A stretch of DNA of 64,000 nucleotides from positions 120,532 through 184,531 of the forward strand of contig CACRXP010000572.1 in the NCBI GenBank assembly GCA_902702965.1, given 5' to 3'. The stretch is from Spirometra erinaceieuropaei. Its lineage: Eukaryota; Platyhelminthes; Cestoda; Diphyllobothriidea; Diphyllobothriidae. A program made the translations under genes and the position numbers. This document shows positions 31,601-38,373 of this stretch, one piece after another; the stretch's first letter is position 1, and each line of letters opens with the position of its first letter. The notes under the pieces are model-generated. The model worked only from the letters and a program-made list of their open reading frames with translations, was not told the origin of the DNA and searched no databases.

Positions 31601-34479
31601 TGATGCCCCACTCGTAAAACTCCTACTACCACCATTCCCGTATTACACGAGCCTGCGGTTACTGGTTGCGATGCGGGGGTTACACAAACCACCTTTGCCT
31701 ACTAATTGTCGTAGGGTGTTTACGGGCAATCATCTGAAAGGGGATTTTCACCGTTGTTTTGGTGCTCATTTTTTAGTTCCCCGGCTGTTTGCTTGGACAA
31801 GCTTTATATAGAATAGCATTGCCGACAAAGACAAAGGAGACTGGAATGGCCATTTCTAGCTTGTTAGCCGTCGTCAGCCCGTCATACCCAATCCCGGGAT
31901 GTGGAGCACCTGGGACGTCCCACAGTGTATATCCGGTTACAATCGACAGCACAAGAAGTCCGTGGTTCAGTGGTTAGGGCGTTGGACTTCTAAGCAACAG
32001 ATCGCGGGATCGAGCCCCAGGTGTTATACACCTCGGTGTTGGGTATATTTGGCTGACAACGGCTAATAAGCCCGAACTGGCTATTCCGGTCTCCCTTGTC
32101 TTTGTCGGTAATGCCATTCTGCCTATATCACGCGCCGCTGTGCGGCTGCTGGAGGGGCTCAAGAGAGAGAGTCCCATGACACAACAGGACAAGGCTTTAT
32201 ACACATCTGCGAACTAAGCTGTCAGTCAACACCGATATTCGAGCTTGCGGCATTTCCACTTAGGAAAATTGTTTCTTAATGCCAACATAATGCTAATTTC
32301 AAAACTTCTTTTACGTTTCCTTTTAATCGATGGTTGTTCCTTCTTAGTTGAGAGTCTTGGTCGATGCATTTGGACCGGTTTATGACCGAAGGTTTTTGTA
32401 GATTTCTTCATATTTCACGAGCTACATGTCCTATTGTTCATCGAAAATGTTTAATTCAATTTGCTTCCGTCCTCGCTGACAGCGTCTGAGGAATTCGCCA
32501 GTACTTACCGAGGGGAAAACACTTCCTGGCTGCAGCAAAACGCCATGGAAACGGGCTCTAGAAGAATTTGCTGCCTGGTTGACTGCCGTATTGACACCTC
32601 GGCAATCGCAGTTACCATTCGAAGACTCAGAAGTTTCGCTCGCCTGCCTTCTGGCTCCACACCACGTTCCACTTTATGAGGTCTTCTATGGACCCCCACC
32701 ATCTGATGTTGCGGCTCTGCGTTGCCGGCTTGATCCCCCAATGCAACGCGTTGTTCATCAGGTTCTAACTAATCCTGGAGCTCATTTGAAGGTTTGTTGC
32801 TTTTTGCCCTTTTGCGTGCCCGCCTACTGTTTCGTGTTGTATGGAGTATAGTGCTGGGCGTGTACTCGCCGTGGTGCGCATTGTGACCTAGAGTTGGCCT
32901 TTGTATGGTTCAACTCACGAAGTGTTTCGAAATCAGGTTCTCAACCAGCAATATACAGAACAGGGCTGTGCTCCTACAGTCGTGATCATTCTTATCACAT
33001 GGAACTAATATCAGCAGATCTGCTTATATTATAGGACTAAGCATAATGGTTTATCTGGAAGTCCATGCTAATGCTGCCGCATGTTCACACACAAGGACAT
33101 ACTGCTTGTGCTCGAAAAGAGTGTGGAGGGCAAAAACACCAGGACTGCAATTTCAGACACCCACCGTCGTCAGTTAACCGGACGAAACCGTCGAGTTGCC
33201 CTCCTTATTACAGCATCAAACAGCTTCTAAAAGTTGACCAACCGCATTCTTGGTATTGTGGCTCGCAGCGTCATAATGGCTTAGGGTACTTTTAAGTTCG
33301 ACCTTGTACTGCCTACCAACTTTGTTGCTGCAAAGGCTAGAATGCCTTTACCCCAAAATAGACAGCGTCCGATTAAAACGTTTTTGAAAATTGCTCAAGC
33401 GTGAAAACTGTTCCCATTGTCTTCAGTTGCTCCTGAAAACTTCAAGATCTATCTAGGATACTCTGATAGTCACATCAAAGCAACCAAGGCAGATTTCTAG
33501 CTTGTTCTCCACCACTTGCCATGTTGTGGAATGCTGGATCCCATCTGAATCCTCCTCAGCTACCTTTAGAGCTCATAGCGGAAATAGTATGACTGCACGC
33601 TTCTATTGTACTTGTTTTAATTTTCTTAATTGTTCCTAGGTGTCAATAATTATGAATTATTTTTATATCTAAGGTTTCTAATGAAATATGTTCACTTAGT
33701 GTTCGGCAAAGCGACTCAAGGTATTGTTCGAAAGAAAATATTGCAAATGTACCCGTGTTTTTTTGTGTATATTAAAGTACTATGCCGTGTAGCATGCAGT
33801 TATCTAATTTTTTGAGGCGTCGGCCGTTGTCCAACCTCCCACCATTCAAACAGTGAGAGGAGTGAACGCTTTTTAGGGAAACCCTGCTGGGACATTTTTC
33901 AAGGGTTTAGCTTTGTCTAACAGCCATGTACGAAGACCTGATTAGATCGCCTCGTTTGTCATGTTAACAATTCTGTAATGGTGCCTTTTTGTATTGTTCA
34001 GGTTTATATGTTTGGTTGCTGCTGTTTTTCCCGGCTAATTAGTTCTGACGTCATTTATTTATTTACAGTACTCCTTCGCCATGGCTCTGAATAACTCAGT
34101 TGCTGATCTCATCTAAGTAAACATTGCTGATCACTCATTGCTACCCAGAGGCAATTCCGTCGCCGATGACTTTCCAGTATTAGATCTTCTCCACACTCTT
34201 ATGAATCTTTGCGAATTAACCTATCCGATGACAAATTGCTGTAAGAATGGAAATATTTGGGCAAACTTGCGCTGTTTTCTTATGAATAGTCGAAGTGTCT
34301 ATTGTTTTTAACGCTTTTTCCGCCAAGTACTGTAATTTGTCGTTTTGTCCCTGATTTAGTGTGCGGAGCTTTGCCTGATGAGTCCAGAAGACCTAGATCC
34401 CCAACTGCCTGACCTCTGCATACTCTACAAACTGTATCTAGAGGCGGGGAAACTGATTAACCTGTACGACTGGCTAGTG
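1613..34479 (+). CDS. Origin recognition complex subunit 3 (14 exons seen, last exon missing)
   Basis: ORC3 is a core subunit of the six-protein origin recognition complex, which marks replication origins and loads the MCM helicase in the nucleus. Fourteen exons (1613-1640, 1710-1783, 1825-2151, 2275-2334, 2713-2773, 3757-4041, 6331-6674, 6754-6864, 6957-7244, 12148-12227, 16041-16312, 20549-20643, 32483-32791, 34360-34479) join in phase to 818 open codons. Blocks follow human ORC3 in order: [13 protein letters not shown] (human GQIKLREIPTAALVLGVN), [12 protein letters not shown] (human PPVVVILKDMES), VPLYEVFY (human QPLHEVVY) and [20 protein letters not shown] (human [20 protein letters not shown]). 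The protein is longer than human ORC3 (711 aa), because of a basic linker (exon 6) and a serine-rich loop (exon 7). About 60 C-terminal residues are missing. Coding sequence is only 2.5 kb of 33 kb. Confidence 0.93.
1710..1783 (+). CDS. ORC3 exon 2
   Basis: The acceptor is CCTCCTAG and the donor GTATGT. Residues 10-34 read into the N-terminal helix that precedes the AAA+-like domain ([13 protein letters not shown]). The other two frames either stop inside the exon or give a stop after joining exon 3. Confidence 0.85.
1825..2151 (+). CDS. ORC3 exon 3 (start of AAA+-like domain)
   Basis: 109 codons, residues 35-143, phase 0 at both ends, acceptor TTTACAG, donor GTATGA. It carries the most recognisable ORC3 N-terminal block: a helix followed by [20 protein letters not shown] and, later, [10 protein letters not shown] and AAIYSQLY. 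These match the human run from GGQIKLREIPTAALVLGVN to LQKLISQLMD. No Walker A lysine motif is seen, as expected since ORC3 is not an active ATPase. Confidence 0.92.
2275..2334 (+). CDS. ORC3 exon 4
   Basis: Twenty codons, phase 0 to 0, acceptor TTTGTAG, donor GTAAGT. The translation includes [16 protein letters not shown], which matches the human segment around SMDSLSSWYMTVTQ in position and in the W-Y pair. Confidence 0.85.
2713..2773 (+). CDS. ORC3 exon 5
   Basis: Acceptor TTTTTTCAG, donor GTGAGT. It encodes [20 protein letters not shown] and leaves one base for the next codon. It is supported by perfect phase with exons 4 and 6; residue conservation is weak here, as in other ORC3 proteins before the linker. 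Confidence 0.75.
2774..3756 (+). other. ORC3 intron 5
   Basis: A 983-bp intron. It contains a 109-codon frame at 3147-3476 (+) that resembles nothing I know and overlaps no splice signal; I treat it as chance. No repeat was recognised. Confidence 0.6.
3757..4041 (+). CDS. ORC3 exon 6 (basic disordered linker)
   Basis: Acceptor CCATTTTAG, donor GTAAGA. It encodes residues 184-278, rich in Lys, Arg, Ser, Thr and Pro, with almost no hydrophobic periodicity, so probably disordered. Human ORC3 has a shorter linker (around TQKTDPKMLSKKRTTSS) at the same place. Visible short motifs are two Thr-Pro pairs (T233, T259) and KRLSMP at 267-272, which fits the cyclin-docking RxL pattern. These motifs are seen in the sequence; any regulatory role is inference. 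Confidence 0.82.
4042..6330 (+). other. ORC3 intron 6 with old repeat remnants
   Basis: A 2.3-kb intron. Part of 4640-4900 resembles other places in the window: the run TCTTGGGGATGAATTC recurs near 10592 as CTTGGGGATGAATTC, and TTGAAATATTTTGCTAGTTC near 4738 resembles a stretch near 27622. A second part near 5170-5250 (ATCTTGCTTGATTTACGC) resembles 28010-28030. This suggests scattered copies of one degraded interspersed repeat. I cannot assign a class. Confidence 0.45.
6331..6674 (+). CDS. ORC3 exon 7 (Walker B-like strand and serine-rich loop)
   Basis: Residues 279-393. The acceptor at 6329-6330 (ACTTTAG) was chosen over the AG at 6357-6358 because only it keeps phase with exon 6. [20 protein letters not shown] (289-308) matches human PPVVVILKDMESFATKVLQDF; the Asp of the human strand is Ala here. 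[28 protein letters not shown] and the end of the exon match the human block from LIFGIATS to SCKEHLTTVL. Between these lies an insertion with six serines in a row (315-325 region) and SDKENCPPG, which contains a KEN tripeptide (331-333). Confidence 0.92.
6437..6463 (+). repeat. TCC microsatellite inside ORC3 exon 7
   Basis: A short (TCC)n run codes for the six-serine tract in the ORC3 loop. It is in frame, so length changes by whole units would only vary the number of serines. Confidence 0.6.
6754..6864 (+). CDS. ORC3 exon 8
   Basis: 37 codons, phase 0 to 0, acceptor GATGTAG, donor [23 protein letters not shown] matches human IFLYHDFSVQNFIKGLQ, the helix that closes the AAA+-like domain. 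An alternative AG at 6768-6769 was rejected because it breaks phase with exon 7. Confidence 0.92.
6957..7244 (+). CDS. ORC3 exon 9 (start of ORC3 insert region)
   Basis: 96 codons, phase 0 to 0, acceptor TTACTTAG, donor [25 protein letters not shown] continues the helix of exon 8 and matches the human QLSLLEHFYSQPLSVLCC block. The rest ([20 protein letters not shown]) corresponds to the helical ORC3 insert that binds ORC6 in animals. Confidence 0.9.
7245..12147 (+). other. ORC3 intron 9
   Basis: A 4.9-kb intron. It holds a composite GC-rich repeat at 7480-8350 (separate entry). In the remainder (8360-12147) I recognised only a repeat remnant near 10592. Frames such as 8815-9216 (-), 9256-9606 (+) and 11291-11584 (-) have no recognisable product and no splice support. 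Confidence 0.5.
7480..8350 (+). repeat. Composite GC-rich interspersed repeat, copy 1
   Basis: Two blocks in the same order occur here and at 52470-53130. The first contains a (TG)n run followed by GCGGACTGGTGG (near 7581). The second runs from GTGGACCAGGGGTGTGG (8127) through CCATCCACCTGCG and ends near CACACGGTGG (8334). The second block alone recurs at 30048-30290, and a decayed relative at 42866-43060. No coding capacity was recognised; it could be a SINE or other non-autonomous element. Confidence 0.6.
12148..12227 (+). CDS. ORC3 exon 10
   Basis: An 80-nt exon with a very strong acceptor (TCTCCCTCTTTCAG) and donor GTAAGT. It encodes [20 protein letters not shown] and on to QTLSLF, matching human [28 protein letters not shown]. 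Its length (2 mod 3) is exactly what is needed to link exon 9 (phase 0) with exon 11, which begins with a single base. A 90-codon minus-strand frame over the same place is a shadow. Confidence 0.88.
12228..16040 (+). other. ORC3 intron 10
   Basis: A 3.8-kb intron. It contains the hairpin at 13501-13637 (separate entry). A 61-codon frame at 15749-15934 (+) has a coding-like composition but no recognisable family and no splice support. Nothing else was recognised. Confidence 0.5.
13501..13637 (+). repeat. Near-perfect hairpin with hammerhead-like centre
   Basis: A left arm (about 13501-13542, containing GCTGGAACAAGG and TTTATTCGCC) is the reverse complement of a right arm (about 13595-13637, GGCGAATAAAGCCC and TTGTTCCAG). 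Each arm is about 42 bases, with a loop near 50. The loop holds CTGATGA (13560-13566), a possible short bulged stem (GA-TTC paired with GAATC), then GGAACGTC. Minimal hammerhead ribozymes of Penelope-like elements read CTGANGA, stem II, GAAA, CGTC, so this differs by one base in the GAAA box. Confidence 0.5.
16041..16312 (+). CDS. ORC3 exon 11 (helical insert)
   Basis: Residues 553-643, acceptor TGTCTTGCAG, donor [26 protein letters not shown] corresponds to human MLAKDELMTILEKCFKVFKS. The exon ends in [20 protein letters not shown], a long amphipathic helix, followed by a shared Gly/Asp codon. Only one frame is open after joining exon 10. Confidence 0.85.
16313..20548 (+). other. ORC3 intron 11
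   Basis: A 4.2-kb intron. From 17594 on it belongs to the twice-present segment and holds a long-TIR MITE (18563-19498). A 124-codon minus-strand frame at 17208-17582, just outside the duplicated part, is unrecognised. Confidence 0.55.
18563..19498 (+). mobile_element. MITE with long inverted arms, copy 1
   Basis: The ends read TACATGGTAGATGGGCTAAC on the left and, reverse-complemented, TACAGTAGATGGGCTAACTC on the right, next to TA dinucleotides, as in Tc1/mariner insertions. The inverted arms continue inward for over 300 bases (left to about 18938, right from about 19182), with an extra stretch of some 60 bases in the left arm, around a short centre. No transposase is encoded. The end core GCTAACTCATGAAATGTC is shared with the Tc1-type element at 21753, which probably mobilised it. 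Confidence 0.75.
20549..20643 (+). CDS. ORC3 exon 12, copy 1
   Basis: A 95-nt exon, residues 644-675, acceptor CCGTTTCAG, donor GTATGT. It ends in [16 protein letters not shown], which matches the human PKGLQKTDLYHLQKSLLEM block. It enters in phase 1 and leaves in phase 0, so it cannot be included twice: using both copies in one transcript would shift the frame. Confidence 0.88.
21753..22534 (-). mobile_element. Tc1-type transposon, 3' portion (broken)
   Basis: The minus strand encodes the C-terminal part of a Tc1/mariner-superfamily transposase. [10 protein letters not shown] carries the second catalytic Asp; a stop and frame change follow; then [20 protein letters not shown] carries the third acidic residue (Glu), ending in NSNEQSTKY and a stop near 22072. 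The element end CAGTACCTGTGCTAACTC lies at the TA 21751-21752. The upstream half of the gene is lost in the N run. The internal stop makes it a pseudogene. Confidence 0.85.
22535..22583. other. Assembly gap (49 N)
   Basis: The gap interrupts the Tc1-type transposase and is followed directly by copy 2 of the 4.15-kb segment, making it a contig join. Predicted proteins that cross it are not reliable. Confidence 0.95.
23558..24478 (+). mobile_element. MITE with long inverted arms, copy 2
   Basis: The same insertion as at 18563-19498, at the same relative place inside the duplicated segment, with small base differences and short deletions. It is not an independent insertion. Its left end reads TACATAGTAGATGGGCTAAC, closer to the right-end consensus than copy 1. 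Confidence 0.75.
25549..25643 (+). CDS. ORC3 exon 12, copy 2 (duplicate)
   Basis: A second exon 12 with identical splice sites and the same 31 complete codons as copy 1. I see one difference within the exon, a synonymous TGT/TGC cysteine change. It is either an allelic copy placed by the assembler or a true duplicate that must be spliced in a mutually exclusive way. Confidence 0.8.
29609..29720 (+). repeat. Degenerate telomere-like repeat in ORC3 intron 12
   Basis: A C-rich tract built from variants of TAACCC (CCTAACCCCC, CTAACCATAACC, TTAACCC). Flatworm telomeres are TTAGGG, so this resembles an old interstitial telomeric tract. It is much shorter than the one at 54510-54940. Confidence 0.7.
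30048..30290 (+). repeat. Composite GC-rich repeat, second block only
   Basis: GTGTGGACCAGGGGGTGTGG near 30049, CCATCCACCTGCG near 30098 and CACACGGTGGACATC near 30261 match the second block of the repeat at 8118-8350 and 52970-53130. No coding capacity was recognised. Confidence 0.65.
30780..31165 (-). mobile_element. Zinc-ribbon repeat, inverted copy
   Basis: A 126-codon minus-strand frame (30794-31174) contains [20 protein letters not shown], then KCQC and a CGQC pair ([14 protein letters not shown]), then [17 protein letters not shown]. The same order is found on the plus strand at 41150-41860. The spaced Cys pairs followed by basic residues and an R-S/T motif recall the zinc ribbon of ISXO2/Merlin-type transposases, but no complete catalytic domain is visible. 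The assignment is tentative; a shared repeat is the firm conclusion. Confidence 0.45.
31803..32200 (+). repeat. Head-to-head tRNA-Arg-derived SINE pair, 1
   Basis: The right half (from about 31958) is tRNA-like: A box TGGTTCAGTGG, then GTTGGACTTCTAAG with anticodon TCT, and B box-like GGGATCGAGCCCC. A tail follows: TGGCTGACAACGGC, GTCTCCCTTGTCTTTGTC, and AGAGAGAGTCCC. The left half (31803-31957) is the tail of the same family in reverse (GACAAAGACAAAGGAGAC). The two copies face each other. The anticodon arm and flanks are degenerate, so this is not a tRNA gene. Confidence 0.75.
32483..32791 (+). CDS. ORC3 exon 13
   Basis: 103 codons, residues 676-778, acceptor CTCGCTGACAG, donor [26 protein letters not shown] corresponds to human [33 protein letters not shown] matches PPETQPLHEVVY, and [11 protein letters not shown] matches TALNNPYYYLK. 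The acceptor was placed by the in-frame stop just upstream and by phase 0 from exon 12. Confidence 0.93.
32792..34359 (+). other. ORC3 intron 13
   Basis: A 1.6-kb intron. A 76-codon frame at 33065-33295 (+) and others are unrecognised. No repeat was identified. Confidence 0.6.
34360..34479 (+). CDS. ORC3 exon 14 (start of winged-helix region)
   Basis: Forty codons, residues 779-818, phase 0 to 0, acceptor CCTGATTTAG, donor [26 protein letters not shown] followed by YDW is the best conserved ORC3 block (human [23 protein letters not shown]). It is not the end: human ORC3 continues about 60 residues with the block around HARFIRAVSELELLGFIKP. Confidence 0.95.
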
Positions 34480-35124
34480 GTAAGTTATAAGCAAAATTAC
34501 CTAAATGTTCTTGTCCACGTTAGCATGAAAGTTATCTTCTGACGATCTCTGTCACAAAATCATTGCTAATCAGTTAATATTTGTGACGTTATGTAAGTAG
34601 TGTGCCAGTGCGACCCCGAAGGAGCCCAGCTTCCACCATCGTTCACATTCGTGCAAACGAAAACCGCGACACGTTGCGCCATCTAAAAAGTGATGTATTA
34701 CCGAGGAGACGAGGTCTTCGGCAGTACTCAGGTGACGGTTTTTGCCGCATATACCAGTTTTATGCTCTACCGATACCCGCCTCGTCGTTTTGGCCATCGT
34801 GTCAGTGCTGATAGGGATGTCATGTCCGGTATCATGGACAAAAATGTGCGCCAAAGCTCTGCTAGTTTGAGGCAGGTAGTGGAAACGGCTTAAGCATTAA
34901 CGTTAATTACTCTAGCATTGACTTTACATCGGTTAGATGCAGAGTTTAGGATACTGCTGACCCAAACACCAGAGGATTCCCGCTTATTCTACACATTCGG
35001 GGCTCAAACACTAATTTTCCTCATGTTCATTTGAAGGATGGATGTCCGATTCATAATAAAGGTTCTATCGATGTCGTATACACATGTCCTCCGCAGCGTA
35101 GGAAGTAGGAACATCAAGGTCACC
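34480..35124. other. Region after ORC3 exon 14
   Basis: No match to the expected last ORC3 exon was found. Overlapping frames on both strands at 34570-34893 are unrecognised. The region probably belongs to ORC3 intron 14. Confidence 0.5.
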
Positions 35125-36281
35125 GATAGTGTTTTTCATGACTATATGCACATACCAGCGGAAAGGGAATCGACAACTCTGTCAATCACAGAGGAATCTC
35201 GCCACTCAGTATCGCCTGGAAGATCATCCCTCGCATCCTCCTAAACCGCCTCAACGGTCATCTAGAACAAGGACTCCTGTCGGAAAGTCAGTGTGGATTC
35301 CGGCGACACCACGCAAACATCGACATGATTTTTTCCGCTCGCCAGCTTTAGGAGATGCAAACCCATCTCTTCAACGCCATCGTGGACTTCACGAAGGCCT
35401 TACGGTGACTTACGAGGGATTTTAAAAAATCACGCAGAAACTCGCTGTCCTGAGCGCTTTGCGCACACGGTACGTCAGTTCCACGATGGTACTCATGGCG
35501 CGCGTCACGGACAACGGCGCAATCTCAAAGGCATTCACAGTGACCAATAAAGTGAAATAGGACTGCATCCTCTCGCCCACCCTCTTCAGCCTCATGTTCT
35601 TTGCTATGCTAATGGACGCATATCGCGATGAGCGCCCTGAGATACGCATCACCTATAGAATTGACGGACATCTTAGCAGCAGGCGCATGCAAGCCCTAAC
35701 GCAGCTATCTACAACTACGGTCCACGATCCGTTCTTCGTCGACGACAGTGCATTTAACACTGCGGCCGAAGAAGACATGCAATTGAGCACGGATATCTTC
35801 ACCTCCGACTGTGTTCACTTCGGACTGGCCATTGATACGGACGAAACGGTGGTCATGCATCAACCGCTACCGAACGTTGAACACAGCCCTCCGCAAATCG
35901 CTGTCAACGACAACCAACTGTCAGACCGTGGATAACTGCCTATCTAGGAAGCACCTCGCAAGCACAAAAATCGACAACGAGCTTTCCCGCCGGCTCTCCA
36001 AAGCCGGCCAGTCCTTCGGCCGGCTGCAGAACTCCCTGTGGAAGCTCAGCCACTTTTATTTCAAGTGTCTTCGAAGAAAACTAAGGCTAAGATGGCAGGA
36101 CAGGATCCCGGACACGGAAGTTCTAGAACGGACCGGAATCCTCAGCATCCACGCCATGTTGAGACAAATGCAACTGCGATTGGGCGGTCAACTGGTGAGG
36201 ACGGACGATGCTCGCCTACCAAAACAATTTTTCTATGGTGATGTCACCACGGATGCTCGCCGACCGGGAGGACCAAAGTGA
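35125..36281 (+). pseudogene. LINE reverse transcriptase, broken (element A)
   Basis: The three plus frames together carry a non-LTR reverse transcriptase. RKGNRQLC opens it, then SQCGFRRHHANIDMIFSARQ, LFSLMFFAMLMDAYRDERPE, the catalytic box as FVDDSAFN where FADD/YADD is usual, TDETVVMHQPLPN, and DRIPDTEVLERTGILSIHAM with RTDDARLPKQFFYGDV at the end. Frame changes and stops (for example near 35365, 35424 and 35558) break it. The 5' part, with the endonuclease, is absent. It is followed directly by the zinc-finger tail. Confidence 0.85.
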
Positions 36282-36296
36282 CGCTACAAGGACATT

Positions 36297-37409
36297 TTGG
36301 AGAATTCTCTTAAGCGTTTGCGTATCAACCCAGAGACATGGGAGGACCCCGCTCAAAACAGACCGGCCTGGAGAAGAGAAGGCTGTCGCAGCCATCTGCG
36401 AGGCAAACCGTATAGCCTTCGCCAAAGAAGAAAGGGCTGCCTGCAGGTCTCAGGCGCCTCCGAGTCTCAACACCGCCATTCAACCCACCCAACGTGTCCA
36501 CGCTCACGTCGAGCTTTTCGCGCGCGGATCGGCCTCGTCGGTCATCTTCGGACCCAGTGCACCGACCGCTCGACGACCGAAATTCCTGCCTCCACGACTG
36601 AGCGTTTTCCAACGTCCACGTCGGCGTCCACCCTCACCAACATTGGCTTGAATCTCATCTCCGTGCCGCACTGCCGTCGACGACTATCATCTCCCATTAC
36701 CTCTGCCACAATTACCGCGACGACGACGATGACCACAACCACCTCTACCACCGCCACCGCCACCACCAACGACCAAAACGTTCTTGACGCCTTGGCAACC
36801 ACCGATACCTTAACCATCACCAACCTCACCTCCAACGATGTGGGCTCGCTCCTAACTTGTCCTCATTGCAACCAATCATTCACTTTGCACATCGGCCTGT
36901 CCGGTCACTTGCGAATCCATCGCACAAAGGCTGGCGAACCAGTGCCTGGGGCACCAACATACACTCGCCTCATCCGGCCTCATTGTCCACGCATATTCAT
37001 TCACTGTGCGAGCCTAGTCCGTCACATGCGTGTCTGTGACAACGAAATACACCGCAGCATCGATTCACTTAACACATTTTGGACATTCAACATCCCCAGT
37101 TCACTCATTTCTCCACTGTCCTGCGCGTCCACTTCTAACAGCGGCACCAAAATCGACCCTGCAGCTCTCCACCTATCTTGCCCACACTGTCGCCTCACAT
37201 TCACCTCATACATCGGTGTGGTTAGTCATTTGCGAATCCATCGCACGAAGACAGGCGAAGCAGTGTCTACAGCACCAATACATACTCGCCGCATCCTCCT
37301 CAATTGTCCTCAATGCACCTGTGTATTCACTCATCACATGGGGCTATTAGGCCACATGCGTATTCAAGAAAACCTGCGGCAGACTACTGATATCTTACTG
37401 GAACTCTAG
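36297..37409 (+). CDS. LINE C-terminal zinc-finger tail, long open frame (element A)
   Basis: A 370-codon frame. Residues 1-27 are the end of the LINE reverse-transcriptase ORF (SLKRLRINPETWEDPAQNRP). Residues 28-66 read in a shifted frame relative to other copies, which a second shift corrects. Five finger-like units follow. Finger 2 (188-208, CPHC...HLRIH) and finger 4 (295-315, CPHC...HLRIH) keep all four zinc ligands. Fingers 1 (67-88), 3 (about 219-237) and 5 (327-347, last His changed to Gln) have each lost at least one. Low-complexity Thr/Ser stretches separate them. It is probably a retrotransposon remnant; I see no promoter or introns. Confidence 0.7.
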   Translation: MENSLKRLRINPETWEDPAQNRPAWRREGCRSHLRGKPYSLRQRRKGCLQVSGASESQHRHSTHPTCPRSRRAFRARIGLVGHLRTQCTDRSTTEIPASTTERFPTSTSASTLTNIGLNLISVPHCRRRLSSPITSATITATTTMTTTTSTTATATTNDQNVLDALATTDTLTITNLTSNDVGSLLTCPHCNQSFTLHIGLSGHLRIHRTKAGEPVPGAPTYTRLIRPHCPRIFIHCASLVRHMRVCDNEIHRSIDSLNTFWTFNIPSSLISPLSCASTSNSGTKIDPAALHLSCPHCRLTFTSYIGVVSHLRIHRTKTGEAVSTAPIHTRRILLNCPQCTCVFTHHMGLLGHMRIQENLRQTTDILLEL

Positions 37410-37829
37410 GTAATCACTCGTCTAGATTTTTATGGGACATCCCTAGAGGAGATTAGACGTGCCGGAAAGATTTTTTGCTATAGACAGTAAAATGGTCATA
37501 ACAGTGGCCTGCTACGCTTGCCCAATGGTGTATCAGCGCGAATTCAAAGTCAGCTGTCCAACTCCGCTCTACAGAAAAAGAGTCTTGGCAACGGATTTTT
37601 TTCATGAATAGATGACCATTACCTACAGCTTAGATTCTAACGATACCGAACAAGTTTCAAAGGCATCGTATATTACCCTTAAGTATACTGAAGAAGGATC
37701 GATTGCACACATAGGCCTAAAGAATAATTTGGAGGTTTACTTATATGGCATGCGGAAATTAAAAGACGAATAGCAGATTCTGACCTGAGGAGAATGAATT
37801 GCTCACCGGATCGGGGGACTTTTCTGGCT
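37410..37829. other. Spacer without recognised feature
   Basis: The sequence between the element A zinc-finger tail and the hammerhead-like motif. No coding or repeat signal was recognised. Confidence 0.5.
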
Positions 37830-37867
37830 GACGTTTCGAAGAGCTGGGGCTGCTCTCCATTGTCAAA
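37830..37867 (-). ncRNA. Hammerhead-like motif of a Penelope-like element
   Basis: On the minus strand the order is TTGACAATG, a stem GAGAGC / GCTCTTC around a short loop (CAGCCCCA region), GAAA, CGTC. Minimal hammerheads in Penelope-like elements have CTGANGA, stem II, GAAA, CGTC. Stem II and the GAAACGTC box are intact, while the CTGANGA box has two changes, so the motif is probably inactive. It lies about 50 bases beyond the stop codon of a Penelope-like GIY-YIG fragment on the same strand, where such ribozymes are known to sit. Confidence 0.45.
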
Positions 37868-37913
37868 GCGTCAAGTGAAAAAATCGATCAGCATTTTTGA
37901 ATAGACTGCCGCA

Positions 37914-38312
37914 TTAGTTGGCCCTGGGCTGATCGATTTTTTTCTTTTTTCTCTGCCTTGGCCTACTGGCCGTCGCCTGTGAATGTTGGTGGCCTCCTGT
38001 AATACGTGTCGTCACCTCAATTGGGGTTGGTTGCGTTTGCGTTCCCCTTTTGGGTGAAGTGGTCGACAGGCCGTGTTTGCTCGGCATTCTTAGGCTCCGT
38101 GTGATTGTCTTGTCTTTGTCACGGTGTATGAAGTGACGTAGGACTTTATAGGCCGAAGGAAGATCTAGATGCCTGTTTATGGAGTTGGCATCTGAGTACC
38201 AAGCCTCAAGTGTGAGACGCTCAGTCCTTGAGGTGCCCCTGCCTAAGACGGCTGCTCCTTGAAAATCAAAACTGTGACCAGTTTCCCCGATGTGAGCCGC
38301 AAGCTGTGAGTT
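37914..38312 (-). pseudogene. Penelope-like element, C-terminal GIY-YIG fragment
   Basis: The minus frame ends at 37914. After the gap it reads NSQLAAHIGETGHSFDFQGA, VLGRG, ERLTLEAWYSDANSINRHLD and LPSAYKVLRHFIH, followed by a basic tail (RQRKKKK). The HIGETGHSF and LEAW...INR patterns are typical of the end of the GIY-YIG endonuclease of Penelope-like retroelements. The catalytic GIY-YIG start lies in or beyond the N run, so this is a fragment. The family differs from the element at 46020-47740. Confidence 0.7.
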
Positions 38313-38373
38313 NNNNNNNNNNNNNNNNNNNNNNNNNNNNNNNNNNNNNNNNNNNNNNNNNNNNNNNNNNNNN
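38313..38373. other. Assembly gap (61 N)
   Basis: The gap cuts the Penelope-like GIY-YIG fragment. Sequence on the two sides need not be adjacent in the genome. Confidence 0.95.

Larger units (their letters stand above)
20644..32482 (+). other. ORC3 intron 12
   Basis: As assembled this is an 11.8-kb intron containing the Tc1-type element, a gap, the second copy of the 4.15-kb segment with exon 12, a composite repeat, telomere-like repeats, a zinc-ribbon repeat and a SINE pair. If the second copy is an assembly artefact, the true intron is several kilobases shorter. In 26738-29600 I saw only degraded repeat remnants (27460-28090) and unrecognised short frames. Confidence 0.6.

Noticed and set aside
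31958..32040. Possible tRNA-Arg(TCT) gene
   Set aside because: Boxes A and B are present, but the anticodon stem and acceptor stem do not pair properly, and the sequence continues into a SINE tail shared with 48600-48830.
36542..36835. 97-codon minus-strand frame rich in Val
   Set aside because: Shadow of the Thr-rich linker of the LINE zinc-finger tail.
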